This document shows positions 42,522 through 51,037 of a stretch of 64,000 bases of DNA, piece by piece. The stretch is from Pseudomonadota bacterium (GTDB lineage Bacteria > Pseudomonadota > Alphaproteobacteria > Rhizobiales > Hyphomicrobiaceae): NCBI GenBank assembly GCA_023412805.1, contig JAEZRM010000028.1:80032-144031 (forward strand), given 5' to 3'. How positions within the stretch are numbered: the stretch's first letter is position 1; every line of letters begins with the position of its first letter. Position numbers and translations under genes: made by a program. The notes below the pieces were generated by a model. It was not told the DNA's origin, searched no databases, and worked only from the letters and a program-made list of their open reading frames with translations.

Positions 42522-43709
42522 TCAGTTCTGCTTCTTGGTCCACTCGATGAACTGCTGGAAGAGTCGTTCCTGCTCTTGCGGATTGTCCGGCGCCGCGCGT
42601 GCCGCCTGGGCGCGAGCCAGCGCGTGGTCGATCTTCGGCCGTTCAGCAGCCTGCGGAGGCGCCTTCACGACCTTGTCGAGCTTGTCCTGCATGGGCTGGA
42701 AGCGTTTCCAGCCAGGTACGCTGCCGGCGAGATTCACATCCTTCCACTTGGGGTGATAGCCGGGCTCGTTCTGCAGGCGCGGGAAGCGATCGTGGATGTA
42801 GTCGACAAGGCGCGAAACGCGTTGGAAGCGGTCGGTGTCGCGCGGCCAGTCATAGACAGCAAGCAGCGCCGGCACGGCGATCGTCTCGATGCGCTGGCCT
42901 TCCGGAATGAGCGCCGGATAGTCCTTCGACTCGAGATAGGCCGGCAAATAGTACTCGAGCTTATCGTTGTACTCGACGGGCAGGAACTTGAAGCCTTCGG
43001 GAAAATCGCCTTTCAGGAATGGCGGCAGCGGTTTCGACGAAACCCAGACTGTCGCAGCGAATTTGCTTTCACCCTTACGCATGGAGGCCATGGCGACATT
43101 GTGCGGAATGAACTGTGCGTCGATGTTGATGCCGAGTTGCTTGAAGATGATCGGGCCGCTGTAGGCGGCAGCCGTTCCGACCGTATTGAAGTTCACGGTC
43201 TTGCCTTCAAGATCCTTGACCGAGTTGATCTCAGGACCCGCGAAGATGTGCAGTTCGGACGGGAAGAGGTTCATCAGGTAGTTGATGCGCCGCCCGATGC
43301 CCGCGATTTCCGGGTTGTTCTTGAAGTGCTCGAGAACATCGCCATAGACGATCGCGGCATCGACGCCGCGGAGGTACAGCAGGTCGAATACGTTATCGAA
43401 GGGGCCGCGCGTCACGATCGGGAGCACGCGCATGTTGTCGCCGTCGTCAACAACGCGTGCCAGTTCGGCCGCGAACTGCAGAGGCGCGCCCTCGGTGCGG
43501 CCGGCGGCGAGACCTACGGTCCAGGAATTGATTGCCTCCCGTCGCTTGGCCTCCGCGGAGAGGGGCTGCGCCTGAGCTTGCTTGGTGGGGCGCTTCGCGC
43601 CCTGGGCAAGCTGCTGTTGCGCCTCGGCGCTCCCGATGAAGGGCGCTGCCGCGACGGCAAGGGCGAGCAGCATCCACCAAAGGACCCGGCTGCAACGCGT
43701 AACAAACAT
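42522..43709 (-). CDS. TAXI-family TRAP-type solute-binding protein
   Basis: 395 residues from the ATG with GGAGG six bases upstream. A signal peptide ends near GSAEAQ. The domain (about 55-300) matches TAXI binding proteins: WTVGLAAGRTEGAPLQFAAE, AIVYGDVLEHF, and SVKDLEGKTVNFNTVGTA. The C-terminal 90 residues are Pro/Ala/Gln-rich and extra to the family. No fused 4TM/12TM TRAP permease is adjacent, so it is an orphan binding protein here. The ligand is unknown; glutamate-like acids are known for a few relatives. Confidence 0.82.
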   Translation of the reverse strand: MFVTRCSRVLWWMLLALAVAAAPFIGSAEAQQQLAQGAKRPTKQAQAQPLSAEAKRREAINSWTVGLAAGRTEGAPLQFAAELARVVDDGDNMRVLPIVTRGPFDNVFDLLYLRGVDAAIVYGDVLEHFKNNPEIAGIGRRINYLMNLFPSELHIFAGPEINSVKDLEGKTVNFNTVGTAAAYSGPIIFKQLGINIDAQFIPHNVAMASMRKGESKFAATVWVSSKPLPPFLKGDFPEGFKFLPVEYNDKLEYYLPAYLESKDYPALIPEGQRIETIAVPALLAVYDWPRDTDRFQRVSRLVDYIHDRFPRLQNEPGYHPKWKDVNLAGSVPGWKRFQPMQDKLDKVVKAPPQAAERPKIDHALARAQAARAAPDNPQEQERLFQQFIEWTKKQN

Positions 43710-43949
43710 GAAAACCTCCGTTTCGTCCGGTCGCAATGACCATCACTTCGGCGCCGCCATGCGGACATCCGGGCACACTCGCCTCCCAGCGGAAGGCGCT
43801 TCCTCGATAGTCCTCCCGGGGGATGGCGGAGCGCGCGTCAAGCGCGCGATCCAGCCTCATGGGCCTTTTGCGGCCTCTTGCCGGCCAATCGCGGCCGGAG
43901 GTCGGGCGGTGCGCAGGCGATGCGGCCGCGGTAGATCGAAGATGTGCGC

Positions 43950-44489
43950 TCAGGGGCGGATGTAGGCGTAACCCTGGCCCTGCAGCTCTGCGAGGCGGAC
44001 GACACCCGACGGGATAACCTTGGCCTCGCTCATTATTGGGACGTCTTTTGCTTCCTGCTTCGACACATTCGCCTGCGTGTTGGCGCAGGCGGCGAAGGTG
44101 AGCTCGGGATTTTCGAGAGACATCGTCTGGATGCGAGCCTTCACCGGGCTCGTGTCATCGCGCAGCATCGTGAGGCCAGGACCGAAGGTTACGATCTCGA
44201 CGACGACCTTCTCACCAGCCTTCTTGTAATGGGCGATGATGTTGTTCGCATTGTTGAGCGCGAGGTTCATGAGCTGCGGATTGTTCTCGGCAACCTGGAT
44301 CGCGATCTTGTGGACCTTCGCGGCCGCCGTCGGCTTCCTTTCCTTGCTCTTGGCCTGCGCGGTCTTGGTGGCCTGGGCTTTGACGCGCTCCTTCGGCGCG
44401 TCCTGCGCGCACGCGGCGAGCGGGCTCAAGCCAACTAGGCATCCGACGGCAGTCATCATTGCGATCCGACGACGCACGCGAGCAGTCAT
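43950..44489 (-). CDS. Exported DsrE-like protein
   Basis: 179 residues from an ATG preceded by GGAGTAAAA. A signal peptide ends near ACAQ. A Lys/Ala-rich linker (about 30-58) precedes a DsrE/F-like domain: HKIAIQVAENNPQLMNLALN, a mid-domain ALNNANNIIAHYKK helix and a FAACANTQANV loop with one conserved Cys. Cytoplasmic DsrE proteins relay sulfur; exported ones are less understood and may handle periplasmic sulfur or redox chemistry. The gap upstream to the RHH gene (267 bases) holds nothing I can name. Confidence 0.78.
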   Translation of the reverse strand: MTARVRRRIAMMTAVGCLVGLSPLAACAQDAPKERVKAQATKTAQAKSKERKPTAAAKVHKIAIQVAENNPQLMNLALNNANNIIAHYKKAGEKVVVEIVTFGPGLTMLRDDTSPVKARIQTMSLENPELTFAACANTQANVSKQEAKDVPIMSEAKVIPSGVVRLAELQGQGYAYIRP

Positions 44490-44756
44490 GAATTTTACTC
44501 CGATCCCCTGGGGGCCCGGCACACGCCATTGGGCCACTTCCCCGATCGGGTTGCCGCTGCTGTCGCCCACGTCTGCTGTCGCTCATATCGGAACTGCGGA
44601 TGCAAGAAATCCGCCCCGCCCGATGGACGGTGCCCGACTTGAGAAACAGATAAATGAAAGACCCTCGAAACCCCGGCAATCCCGATCTGAGCGTCGTCGC
44701 AGTTTCCGGGCTTTTTTGGGGCACTGAACGATCGAGAACGAAAAATAATCATAGGC

Positions 44757-45005
44757 TTAGACTGAATGTCCGCCTCCGCCCCATCCGTCGTTCGAGCGCG
44801 ATTGGTAGTAGCTCAGAAGCCATATGCGCACAGCGCTCGAAAGTCCCGCAGCACCACGATTTTGATCGATTGTCGCGACGAGTCGCGAGACCGGGACGCG
44901 CTCCTTGGCGGCGACCTCCTTGAGGGCATTCCAGAATGGCGGTTCGAGCGAGATCGACGTTCGGTGCCCGTCGATCGAGAACGAGCGCTTGATGGGCCGT
45001 GTCAC
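44757..45005 (-). CDS. Ribbon-helix-helix domain protein
   Basis: 82 residues from a GTG start that overlaps the DUF4169 stop (GTGA). KRSFSIDGHRTSISLEPPFW and the following LKEVAAKERVPVSRLVATID form the RHH_4 domain common in alphaproteobacteria, beta-strand then two helices. A SSAVRIWLLSYYQ helix follows. Probably a small DNA-binding regulator. Translational coupling with the DUF4169 gene indicates one transcript. Confidence 0.88.
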   Translation of the reverse strand: MTRPIKRSFSIDGHRTSISLEPPFWNALKEVAAKERVPVSRLVATIDQNRGAAGLSSAVRIWLLSYYQSRSNDGWGGGGHSV

Positions 45006-45250
45006 GGCACTTTAGGGGCGGAAGTCTCGGGTGCGGTATCGGCCAACGGCTCTTCGGGAGCTGTATCCGAGCTCTTCTCGATGCGATGGCCGTCGAGATG
45101 CTGGCGGCTTCTCGCCTCACCGATTTCGTCGCGTTCGCGCTCGGCGCGCGTGCGGCCGAACCGTGCGCGGTTACTCTCCGCCTCGGCTTCCTTGGCCTCA
45201 CGTTCGCGACGCTTGCGCGCCTGTCGGAGGTTGATGATTTCGGCAGTCAT
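45002..45250 (-). CDS. DUF4169 family protein
   Basis: An 82-residue charged protein. AEIINLRQARKRREREAKEA and the SNRARFGRTRAERERDE stretch are the DUF4169 signature, predicted to be a single highly basic/acidic helix. It is coupled to the RHH gene by a four-base overlap and lies 21 bases after the DUF2794 gene. This three-gene neighbourhood recurs in Hyphomicrobiales. Function unknown. Confidence 0.86.
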   Translation of the reverse strand: MTAEIINLRQARKRREREAKEAEAESNRARFGRTRAERERDEIGEARSRQHLDGHRIEKSSDTAPEEPLADTAPETSAPKVP

Positions 45251-45270
45251 GGGGATGTCAATCCACTGGC

Positions 45271-45657
45271 TCAGTCGACGAGGCGCACGCGCTTGTCGAT
45301 GACGGCGAGGACCCTGTCGAGTTCGTTGCCGCGCTTGAGTATCAAGCCCGTGGCGCTAACGACGCTGTAGGCGCCCTGCTTGCGCGCGAGCTTCGGTGTC
45401 TTCTCGATGCGGTAGAGAGGCACTTCACTCGTTCGGCGGAAGATCGAGAAGGCGGCCGTCTCTCGGCCGTGGTCGATCGCATAGTCGCGCCATTCACCCG
45501 CCGCAACCTGGCGGCCGTAAACGTCCAGGATGGCCGTCAATTCACGTCGCGTGAAGACAACCACGGACGGCGCCGGCGATGATGCGCGATGGGTCGGCGA
45601 TATGGACCCGCCTGCACCAAAGCCGGGATAGAGGCTTATTGGCTCGGCATCGCTCAT
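45271..45657 (-). CDS. DUF2794 family protein
   Basis: 128 residues with AGGAGG before the ATG. VVVFTRRELTAILDVYGRQV, AAGEWRDYAIDHGRE and LYRIEKTPKLARKQGAYSVV are the DUF2794 signature. The family is restricted to alphaproteobacteria and has no assigned function. It is the first gene of the DUF2794-DUF4169-RHH set. Confidence 0.9.
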   Translation of the reverse strand: MSDAEPISLYPGFGAGGSISPTHRASSPAPSVVVFTRRELTAILDVYGRQVAAGEWRDYAIDHGRETAAFSIFRRTSEVPLYRIEKTPKLARKQGAYSVVSATGLILKRGNELDRVLAVIDKRVRLVD

Positions 45658-45738
45658 GGGCGCCTCCTGCTTGTGTTTGACAAAAGGATGACGCCAAACT
45701 CAGGGGAGCGCAAGAGCACCCCGCAGGGCGCTCTCAGC

Positions 45739-45772
45739 CTCGGAAAACAGCCGCACGAGCACGGCTGCCGAG
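45739..45772 (-). terminator. Bulged hairpin after phaR
   Basis: CTCGG-AAAA-CAGCCG pairs with CGGCTG-CCGAG across an 8-base loop, beginning just after the phaR stop on the minus strand. It lacks a T run, so it may protect the 3' end and not terminate by itself. Confidence 0.4.
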
Positions 45773-45775
45773 ATT

Positions 45776-46459
45776 TCAGGTCTTGGTCTTGGCGAGCTTT
45801 TCGATTCGCGCCTGCATGGCGGCGAGTTCGTTGCGCATGACGGTCAACTCGTCGCTCTCCGGCGCTTCGGCACCGCTTCCCGAAGGCTTGGCGGTGGCCG
45901 TTTTCTCGCGCATTGGCGCTGCTGCCTCGGCCCCGTCGGCTTTGGATGCGCCGCCCTCGACCTTGGCCCCCGGTTTAGAGGCAGCGAAGGGGCTGAACAT
46001 CGTCATGGCCTGCTCGAAGAGCTGGAGATTCTTGCGCGCCTGCTCCTGGTAGGCCTCGAGCGCACCCTGGGGCGTGAATGCGTTGGCGAACTGCTTGCGG
46101 AAGCGATCCTGCTCGCGCGTCAGCGTCTCGAGGCTCACCTGCAGGTAGCTCGGCACCATGCGCTCCATGGCGCCGCCGTAGAAGCGGATGAGCTGGCGAA
46201 GGAATGGGACGGGCAGAAGGGTCTGGGTGCCCGCCCGGCTCTCCTGCTCGACGATAATCTGTGTAAGAACGGAATGGGTGAGGTCGTCGCCGGTGCGTGC
46301 GTCGAAAACGACGAAATCGCGCTCGGAGCGGACCATCTGGGCAAGGTCTTCCAGCGTCACGTAGGTGCTGGTTTCGGTATTGTAGAGACGCCGGTTCGCG
46401 TACTTCTTGATGACCACCGGCTCTTTCTTCCCCGTGGGAGCGTCTGACTTGCTCAGCAT
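45776..46459 (-). CDS. phaR: Polyhydroxyalkanoate synthesis repressor PhaR
   Basis: 227 residues from MLSKSDAPTGKKEP. VVIKKYANRRLYNTETSTYV and TLEDLAQMVR are the PHB_acc_N DNA-binding domain. HSVLTQIIVEQESRAG and LPVPFLRQLIRFYGGAME are the following PHB_acc domain. The tail is Ala/Lys-rich with an acidic end. PhaR senses polyhydroxybutyrate and represses phasin and biosynthesis genes. It diverges from phaA across 241 bases, so it is well placed to control that promoter. Confidence 0.94.
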   Translation of the reverse strand: MLSKSDAPTGKKEPVVIKKYANRRLYNTETSTYVTLEDLAQMVRSERDFVVFDARTGDDLTHSVLTQIIVEQESRAGTQTLLPVPFLRQLIRFYGGAMERMVPSYLQVSLETLTREQDRFRKQFANAFTPQGALEAYQEQARKNLQLFEQAMTMFSPFAASKPGAKVEGGASKADGAEAAAPMREKTATAKPSGSGAEAPESDELTVMRNELAAMQARIEKLAKTKT

Positions 46460-46475
46460 AATTTGGGCCGCCTCC

Positions 46476-46499
46476 CAATGCTTGACATATGGCAATGCT
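46476..46499. promoter_or_regulatory. Direct repeat in the phaR-phaA divergent region
   Basis: CAATGCT occurs twice with a 17-base period, and TTGACA overlaps the first copy. It lies just upstream of phaR. It could be an autoregulatory site; no promoter pair is complete, so the call is weak. Confidence 0.25.
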
Positions 46500-46700
46500 A
46501 CCACGCTCACCCCATGTCAGGGAACCTGGGATTCCAGTCCTGACGCGCCTAAATGCGGAGGTTGGTTGCTACGCGATCCGATTGCCGGAACATGCAATCG
46601 GCGGTAATCGTACGAATACATCATGACCAGCGGCCGGTATCGCCGGCACCCTCGTGGGGCGCACGGGACGGGACGCGATCCCTTCACTCAGGAGACGACG

Positions 46701-47888
46701 ATGAGCGCAGATTCCACAACGATTGTGATCGCCAGCGCTGCCCGCACGCCGGTCGGCGCGTTCAACGGGGCGCTTGCGGGCGTCGCGGCACACGAACTGG
46801 GCAGGACGGCCATCCAAGGCGCGCTCGACCGTGCCGGCGTTGCGGCGGGCGATGTCTCGGAGGTCATCATGGGGCAGATCCTTGCGGCCGGCGCAGGGCA
46901 GAACCCCGCTCGCCAGGCATCGATCGCGGCCGGCATTCCGGTCGACGCACCGGCCTGGGGCATGAACCAGCTTTGCGGTTCGGGCCTCCGCGCCGTGGCA
47001 CTCGGTGCCCAGCAGATCCAGGACGGCTCGGCGTCGATCGTGGTCGCGGGCGGCCAGGAGAGCATGAGCCAGGCGCCGCACGTCATGCATCTTCGCGAAG
47101 GCACGAAGATGGGCGACGCGAAGATGATCGACACAATGATCAAGGACGGCCTGTGGGATGCCTTCAACGGCTATCACATGGGCACGACCGCCGAGAACGT
47201 CGCGCGCCAGTGGCAGATCAGCCGCGACGAGCAGGACAAGTTCGCCGTCGCGTCGCAGAACAAGGCCGAGGCCGCGAAGAAATCCGGCCGCTTCAAGGAC
47301 GAGATCGTTCCGGTGACGATCAAGTCGCGCAAGGGTGAGGTGGTCGTTGCCGAGGACGAGTACATCAAGGACGGTGTGACGATCGAATCCGTCTCGAAGC
47401 TGCGTCCGGCCTTCGACAAGGAAGGTTCAGTGACCGCGGCGAACGCCTCGGGGATCAACGATGGTGCTGCTGCTGTCGTTCTGATGTCGCTCGAGGAAGC
47501 GAAGAAGCGCGGCATCAAGCCGCTCGCCCGCATCGTTTCGTGGGCGCACGCGGGTGTCGATCCCTCGATCATGGGCACGGGCCCCATTCCGGCGTCGCGG
47601 AAGGCGCTCGAGAAGGCCGGCTGGACCGTGCAGGATCTCGATCTCATCGAGGCCAACGAAGCCTTCGCGGCGCAGGCGTGTGCGGTCAACAAAGGCCTCG
47701 GCTGGGATACGTCCAAGGTCAATGTGAACGGTGGCGCGATCGCTATCGGTCACCCGATCGGCGCCTCGGGCGCGCGCGTTCTGACGACGCTGCTCTACGA
47801 AATGCAGCGCCGCGATGCCAAGAAGGGCCTCGCGACGCTCTGCATCGGTGGCGGCATGGGCGTTGCCATGTGCGTCCAGCGCGATTGA
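46701..47888 (+). CDS. phaA: Acetyl-CoA C-acetyltransferase (beta-ketothiolase)
   Basis: 395 residues from the ATG preceded by AGGAG. Active-site residues are Cys92 (NQLCGSGLRA), His351 (AIGHPIGASG) and Cys381 (LCIGGGMG). VNVNGGAIAIGHPIG and MGTGPIPASRKAL are typical of PhaA-type acetoacetyl-CoA thiolases. It condenses two acetyl-CoA for polyhydroxybutyrate synthesis. phaB follows, with a stem-loop between the two, and phaR diverges upstream. Confidence 0.95.
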   Translation: MSADSTTIVIASAARTPVGAFNGALAGVAAHELGRTAIQGALDRAGVAAGDVSEVIMGQILAAGAGQNPARQASIAAGIPVDAPAWGMNQLCGSGLRAVALGAQQIQDGSASIVVAGGQESMSQAPHVMHLREGTKMGDAKMIDTMIKDGLWDAFNGYHMGTTAENVARQWQISRDEQDKFAVASQNKAEAAKKSGRFKDEIVPVTIKSRKGEVVVAEDEYIKDGVTIESVSKLRPAFDKEGSVTAANASGINDGAAAVVLMSLEEAKKRGIKPLARIVSWAHAGVDPSIMGTGPIPASRKALEKAGWTVQDLDLIEANEAFAAQACAVNKGLGWDTSKVNVNGGAIAIGHPIGASGARVLTTLLYEMQRRDAKKGLATLCIGGGMGVAMCVQRD

Positions 47889-47901
47889 GACCGGCAGAAT
47901 T

Positions 47902-47938
47902 AACCACAGGCGGCACTTTATGCGCGCTGCCTGTGGTT
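47902..47938 (+). terminator. Stem-loop between phaA and phaB
   Basis: A perfect 10-bp stem AACCACAGGC/GCCTGTGGTT with a 17-base loop begins 14 bases after the phaA stop. Only TTT follows, so it may reduce read-through or stabilise the phaA message and not end it. Confidence 0.5.
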
Positions 47939-48015
47939 TGAGCGAGAACAACGGCAGCGCAACGATAAAACTATAAGGGTCGAATCATTCGACCCACAGG
48001 GAGAGGAAACGGGTA

Positions 48016-48744
48016 ATGGCGCGTGTGGCAGTGGTGACTGGCGGTACTCGTGGTATCGGCGAGGCCATTTCGCTGGGAATGAAGAAAGCGGGATTTCGCG
48101 TCGCGGCAACGTATGCCGGCAATGACGCCGCCGCACAGAAATTCCAGGCCGAGAGCGGCATCCCCGTCTACAAGTTCGACGTCGGTGACTACGATGCCTG
48201 CGAGAAAGCGGTCGCGCAGATCACGCGTGATCTCGGTCCCATCGACGTGCTGGTGAACAATGCCGGTATCACGCGCGACGCCGCACTTCACCGCATGACG
48301 CGCGCGTACTGGACCGATGTCATTCGCACGAATCTCGACTCCGCATTCAACATGAGCCGGCTGGTGATCGACAGCATGCGCGCGCGCAACTTCGGGCGCA
48401 TCATTTCGATCTCCTCGATCAACGGTCGCAAAGGACAGTTCGGCCAGGCCAACTACGCAGCAGCCAAGGCGGGGCTCGTCGGTTTCTCGAAGGCCATTGC
48501 GCTCGAAGGCGCCGCCAAGGGCATCACGGCCAATGTGATCGCGCCGGGCTATATCAATACCGAGATGGTGGCGGCGGTGCCCAAGGAGATCCTGGACACA
48601 AAGATCATCCCGCAAATTCCCGTCGGACGGCTAGGCGGGGCTGAGGAGATCGCGCGCTGCGTCGTTTTCCTCGCTTCGGATGATGCCGGTTTCATCACCG
48701 GGGCCTGTCTCGATGCCAACGGTGGTCAGTACATGGCGACCTGA
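48016..48744 (+). CDS. phaB: Acetoacetyl-CoA reductase
   Basis: A 242-residue short-chain dehydrogenase. VVTGGTRGIGEAI is the NADPH loop, and NNAGITRD follows near 81. The catalytic triad is Ser134, Tyr147 and Lys151 (SSINGRKGQFGQANYAAAK). This QFGQ(A/T)NY context is typical of PhaB. It reduces acetoacetyl-CoA to (R)-3-hydroxybutyryl-CoA. GGGAGAGGAAACGG precedes the ATG. A polymerase gene (phaC) is not in the window. Confidence 0.95.
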   Translation: MARVAVVTGGTRGIGEAISLGMKKAGFRVAATYAGNDAAAQKFQAESGIPVYKFDVGDYDACEKAVAQITRDLGPIDVLVNNAGITRDAALHRMTRAYWTDVIRTNLDSAFNMSRLVIDSMRARNFGRIISISSINGRKGQFGQANYAAAKAGLVGFSKAIALEGAAKGITANVIAPGYINTEMVAAVPKEILDTKIIPQIPVGRLGGAEEIARCVVFLASDDAGFITGACLDANGGQYMAT

Positions 48745-48803
48745 TCGCGGCGACGTGATGCGGCGGCCTCAACGCCGTTTACCTTATGTCTCAGGAGCGT
48801 CAG

Positions 48804-48836
48804 AACGCCCCGCGGTGCCGGGGCGTTCGGTATTTT
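48804..48836 (+). terminator. Terminator of phaB
   Basis: A perfect 9-bp stem AACGCCCCG/CGGGGCGTT with a 6-base loop, followed by CGGTATTTT, lies about 60 bases after the phaB stop. Confidence 0.75.
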
Positions 48837-48950
48837 GGGGCTCGCGGACACCATCACGATCATTGACGTTTTGCCTCAATCCCGTTGCAAGGTTAGAGAT
48901 GCCTGTGGGCGCGCGCGGCGCGCTGGCATGTCGGAGGAGATCTTGGGGCG

Positions 48951-49436
48951 ATGGCTGAGGACTTGAAGGGGCGTGGTGGCACCTTCCTGGCGCGCAAAAG
49001 CGATGCGGCGAAGTCCCAGCAGGATGGCCGGCAACTCGCGGACGTGCTCATCGTCGAGGACGAGAATTTCGACGCGGACCGGCTGCGGGCCACGCTCCAC
49101 ATCATGTTCGGCTATGCCATCGAGGTGCGCCGCGCACGCACGCTCGGTTCAGCACTCGATTGCGTCATCGAGCGCAAGCCCGAGCTGATCTTTCTCGACG
49201 ACTATCTGAAGCCGTCCGACAACGCGACGCACACCATCCCGTTTCTTCGGCGCTGCGGGTATACGGGGCCTATCATCGTCGTGAGCGGGCAGGTCGATCG
49301 GCTGCGCCGTGCGATGCTGGTCAAGGCAGGCGCCGTGGACGTCATCCACAAGGACGACCTCGACAGCGTGCGCATTGCCGAAGCACTCGCGCGTGCGTCG
49401 GAAGCGCGGCACGTGGAGCCGCCGGCCTCGTCCTGA
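48951..49436 (+). CDS. Single-domain response regulator
   Basis: 161 residues. After a 28-residue basic N-terminus, one REC domain covers about 30-150: acidic pocket in VLIVEDENFD, phospho-acceptor Asp83 in IFLDDYLKPS, the Ser/Thr position as Ser112 (VVSGQ) and Lys134 (IHKDDL). No output domain is present, so it may signal by protein contact or serve a phosphorelay. The usual Pro after the phospho-acceptor loop is displaced by Lys. No kinase is adjacent; the soluble kinase at 26 kb is one possible partner. Confidence 0.85.
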   Translation: MAEDLKGRGGTFLARKSDAAKSQQDGRQLADVLIVEDENFDADRLRATLHIMFGYAIEVRRARTLGSALDCVIERKPELIFLDDYLKPSDNATHTIPFLRRCGYTGPIIVVSGQVDRLRRAMLVKAGAVDVIHKDDLDSVRIAEALARASEARHVEPPASS

Positions 49437-49558
49437 GCTTATACGGATCGTCCCCTCATTTCGACATCGCTCCTAGGCTGATTGCACGGTTGTGCGATAG
49501 GTGGGATTGCGCGAGTTCAATGGCACAATCTGAACTACACCCTAGGGAGTAAACGAAC

Positions 49559-50767
49559 ATGCGTTCATTGATAGTCGGCCTCGTATCAGCAGCTGTCTGT
49601 CTTGGGGCGGGCAGTGCAAATGCGCAGATCTCCGGCGATGCCGTGAAGATCGGCGTGCTCAATGATCAATCGGGCCTTTATGCGGACTTCGGCGGGACGG
49701 GATCGGTGCTCGCCGCGCGCATGGCCGTCGAGGATTTCGGTGGCATGGTTCTCGGTAAGCCGATCGAGATCCTTTCTGCCGATCACCAGAACAAGGTCGA
49801 TCTTGCGGCGTCGACCGCGCGCCAGTGGATCGATGTCGATGGCGTCGACGCGTTCGCCGATCTCACGAACTCGGCCGTCGCACTCGCGATCCAGAACCTC
49901 GCCCGCGAGCGCGATCGCATAGCGCTGTTCTCCGGTCCGGCAACGACACGGCTCACCAACGAGGACTGCTCGCCGAACGGTTTTCATTGGACTTTCGACA
50001 CCTACTCGCAGGCGATCGGCAGCGCGCGCGCCATCGTTCAGGAAGGCGGCAAGGAATGGTTCCTGCTGGTCGCCGACTATGCGTTCGGCCACTCCATGGC
50101 GGCGGACTTGACGGCTGAGGTCACGTCGAAAGGCGGCAAGGTCGTCGGGCAGGTTCGCCATCCAACGGGCACCAGCGACTTCTCATCGTTCCTGCTGCAG
50201 GCACAGGGTTCGAAGGCACCAATCATCGGTCTCGCGAACGGCGGTCTCGATACGGTCAATGCGGTCAAGCAGGCGAGCGAGTTCGGCATCACGGAAGGTG
50301 GCCAGAAGCTCGTCGGTCTCGTCATCGTCATCACCGACATTCATGCCATGGGCTTGAAGGGTGCGCGCGGCCTCATCGCGACGACGGCCTACTACTGGGA
50401 TCGCGACGAAGGCAGCCGCGAGTTCGCCAAACGCTTCGAAGCACAGACGAAGCGCAAGCCCGGCATGGTCCAGGCGGGCGTCTATTCCTCGGTGATGCAC
50501 TACCTCAAGGCCGTCAAGGCCGCAGGTACGGACGAAGCCAAAGCCGTCGCTGCCAAGATGCGCGAAATGCCGGTCGATGACTTCTTCGCCAAGGGCGGCA
50601 AGATCCGCGCCGATGGCCGCCTGATCCACGACATGTATCTTGTCGAGGTGAAGAGCGAGAAGGAGTCGAAGGGGCCGTGGGACTATTACAAGGTCCTGCG
50701 TACCATCCCGGGCGATCAGGCCGCGATGCCGCTCGAGCAGAGTAAGTGCCCGCTCGTGAAGAAGTAG
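49559..50767 (+). CDS. ABC transporter periplasmic substrate-binding protein, branched-chain amino acid type
   Basis: 402 residues. A signal peptide (MRSLIVGLVSAAVCLGAGSA) ends at NAQ. The Peripla_BP_6 domain follows: VKIGVLNDQSGLYADFGGTG, a middle segment near WFLLVADYAFGHSM, and RKPGMVQAGVYSSVMHYLKA. Proteins of this group bind amino acids, amides or aromatic acids. No permease or ATPase gene is adjacent, so it is an orphan binding protein in this window. AGGGAG precedes the ATG. Confidence 0.88.
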   Translation: MRSLIVGLVSAAVCLGAGSANAQISGDAVKIGVLNDQSGLYADFGGTGSVLAARMAVEDFGGMVLGKPIEILSADHQNKVDLAASTARQWIDVDGVDAFADLTNSAVALAIQNLARERDRIALFSGPATTRLTNEDCSPNGFHWTFDTYSQAIGSARAIVQEGGKEWFLLVADYAFGHSMAADLTAEVTSKGGKVVGQVRHPTGTSDFSSFLLQAQGSKAPIIGLANGGLDTVNAVKQASEFGITEGGQKLVGLVIVITDIHAMGLKGARGLIATTAYYWDRDEGSREFAKRFEAQTKRKPGMVQAGVYSSVMHYLKAVKAAGTDEAKAVAAKMREMPVDDFFAKGGKIRADGRLIHDMYLVEVKSEKESKGPWDYYKVLRTIPGDQAAMPLEQSKCPLVKK

Positions 50768-50791
50768 AACTACTCTTCCCCTTCTCCTCGT

Positions 50792-50915
50792 CCTTGTCGC
50801 GCTGGAAGCGCGCCTCTGGCGCGACGAGAAGGTCGGGATGACGGGCGGCACAATCGCGGACGTTGGCTTGTGCCGCCGCCCCTCACCCTGGCTCTCTCCC
50901 CGCACGCGGGGAGAG
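50792..50915. repeat. Two palindromic elements after the ABC binding-protein gene
   Basis: The first (50792-50832) has GTCGCGC/GCGCGAC with flanking CCTT/AAGG. The second (50894-50915) is CTCTCCCCGC-AC-GCGGGGAGAG, a perfect 10-bp stem with a 2-base loop. Its core recurs in the xdhC leader at 37961-38000. Both lie in a 270-base gap with no gene. Confidence 0.6.
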
Positions 50916-50962
50916 GGGATTGAAAGGGGCCGCCCGCCGCGTCACATATTGCGCTGTCGCTC

Positions 50963-51030
50963 TGGCCGCCGCGGGCATGGCCCAACTAGAAGGTTGCGAA
51001 GCACCTCTTCCCAGCAGTCCTCGGCAACAA
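50963..51030. repeat. Convergent-gap hairpin repeat, copy D
   Basis: Left arm GCCGCGGGC pairs with right arm GTCCTCGGC with one mismatch and one wobble. The inner GCACCTCTTCCCAGCAG matches copies A-C. It ends seven bases before the stop of the convergent PaaK-like gene. Confidence 0.72.
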
Positions 51031-51037
51031 AAATAAC

